A stretch of DNA of 64,000 nucleotides from Bacteroidaceae bacterium. Lineage in GTDB: Bacteria; Bacteroidota; Bacteroidia; Bacteroidales; Bacteroidaceae. Below are positions 63,728 through 64,000 of the stretch, one piece after another (within the stretch, counting starts at the first letter, position 1; each line of letters opens with the position of its first letter). Under the pieces are notes generated by a model. It did not search any database. It was not told the DNA's origin and saw nothing but the letters and a program-made list of their open reading frames with translations. The DNA lies in contig JAFTYI010000004.1 in NCBI GenBank assembly GCA_017464815.1, positions 1 to 64,000 of the forward strand, written 5' to 3'. The position numbers and the translations under genes are program-made.

Positions 63728-63859
63728 CTCCACTCCTAAACATCCGCGGACGTTTAGGAGCGCAACGATTCGTGCGCAACTGCGCATGGACGGAAATTCA
63801 GGAGTTCATCGGCGGATGTTTAGGAGCGGAAGGGCAGATGTTTAGGAGAGGTGGCCCTG
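63728..63859. repeat. 22-bp-period array G (6 units)
   Basis: Units start 63728, 63750, 63772, 63794, 63816 and 63838. GTTTAGGAG recurs in units 2, 5 and 6, inverted as CTCCTAAAC in unit 1; CAGGAGTTC occurs in unit 4, while unit 3 keeps only the period. It lies downstream of the LuxR gene. Confidence 0.8.
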
Positions 63860-63904
63860 AAAGCCGCCGTCGGAGGGAGGTAGCGATTGGTTTCACGACA
63901 CGCC

Positions 63905-63990
63905 TGAATGCATATTTATGCACCCGCCCTGTATATTCATGCAAAACCAACTACGTGAGAATCGCGTATATGCACGCAATTTTTCTTTCG
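63905..63990. repeat. 22-bp-period array H (3-4 weak units)
   Basis: TATTTATGCA, TATATTCATGCA and TATATGCACGCA recur with about 22-bp or double spacing near the window end. Weaker than the other arrays. Confidence 0.5.
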
Positions 63991-64000
63991 CACAAAAAAC

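Larger units (their letters stand above)
63519..64000. other. Gene-free end of the window
   Basis: About 480 bp with no convincing gene; an 84-codon minus-strand frame has no start signals or family features. The region holds array G and a second 22-bp repeat stretch. Confidence 0.5.

Noticed and set aside
63533..63787. 84-codon minus-strand ORF at the window end
   Set aside because: No start signals, no recognisable domain, and it crosses array G; probably chance.

Overview
The window looks like the chromosome of a Bacteroidales bacterium, probably Prevotellaceae. This is inferred from gene content: a DUF3078 barrel protein, DUF5063, Bacteroidales-type HU/DUF3874/DUF3987 proteins, a two-subunit methylmalonyl-CoA mutase, a two-domain AAE exchanger and a CcsBA fusion. 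It is also inferred from many promoters of the Bacteroidetes form TTTG or TTG, 19-21 bp, then TAnnTTTG. I see no rRNA or tRNA gene. Most of the sequence is moderately GC-rich; about 20.8-23.6 kb is clearly more AT-rich and looks acquired.

Layout. 0-0.8 kb: the end of a mobile-element-type DUF3987 gene and a phage-P5-like gene. 0.9-10.8 kb: sugar nucleotide genes (nucleotidyltransferase, galE), an S9 peptidase, YidC, CTP synthase and a DUF3078 protein. 11-15.5 kb: a probable structured RNA, a MerR regulator, an M23 peptidase and alaS. 15.6-20.6 kb: a polyamine-type ABC operon potABCD, with a four-helix-bundle (S23/IVP) gene inside a large inverted repeat between potC and potD. 20.8-25.9 kb: an accessory region with a DinD-RhuM fusion, gene remnants, a DUF4160/DUF2442 pair bounded by direct repeats, a DUF3874 NTPase and an HU-like protein. 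26-35 kb: a cytidylate-kinase-like protein, MATE pump, mnmA, a small RNA, GH31, an RlmI-like methyltransferase, an exonuclease and DUF5063. 35-45 kb: ftsK-lolA-trxB-NlpC/P60, an FKBP, and mutA-mutB for succinate/propionate metabolism. 45-52.5 kb: two transporters and a large secreted amidase-fold protein. 52.7-63.5 kb: a cytochrome c maturation protein and a probable redox/iron-uptake cluster (porin, imelysin, di-heme oxidase-like protein, second porin, haem-binding lipoprotein, Rid-like protein). It faces a hemerythrin-LuxR regulator, and two of its promoters share an identical 17-bp site.

The most unusual content lies between genes. (1) Seven or more intergenic arrays, all between 34 and 64 kb, repeat with a strict 21-22 bp period although the unit sequence differs by locus. 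(2) Several families of hairpins built from 8-10 bp words (GGATTACAC, AGGAGTTAA, GACACAGAG) recur; one family encloses the S23 gene, as in rRNA intervening sequences. (3) A palindromic element of about 95 bp sits in frame, twice and in opposite orientation, inside ccsBA. (4) There is a 58-bp perfect inverted repeat and a 200-bp MITE with TTAA ends. (5) The CTP synthase lacks its glutaminase cysteine. Functional statements are homology judgements made by reading; no searches were run.
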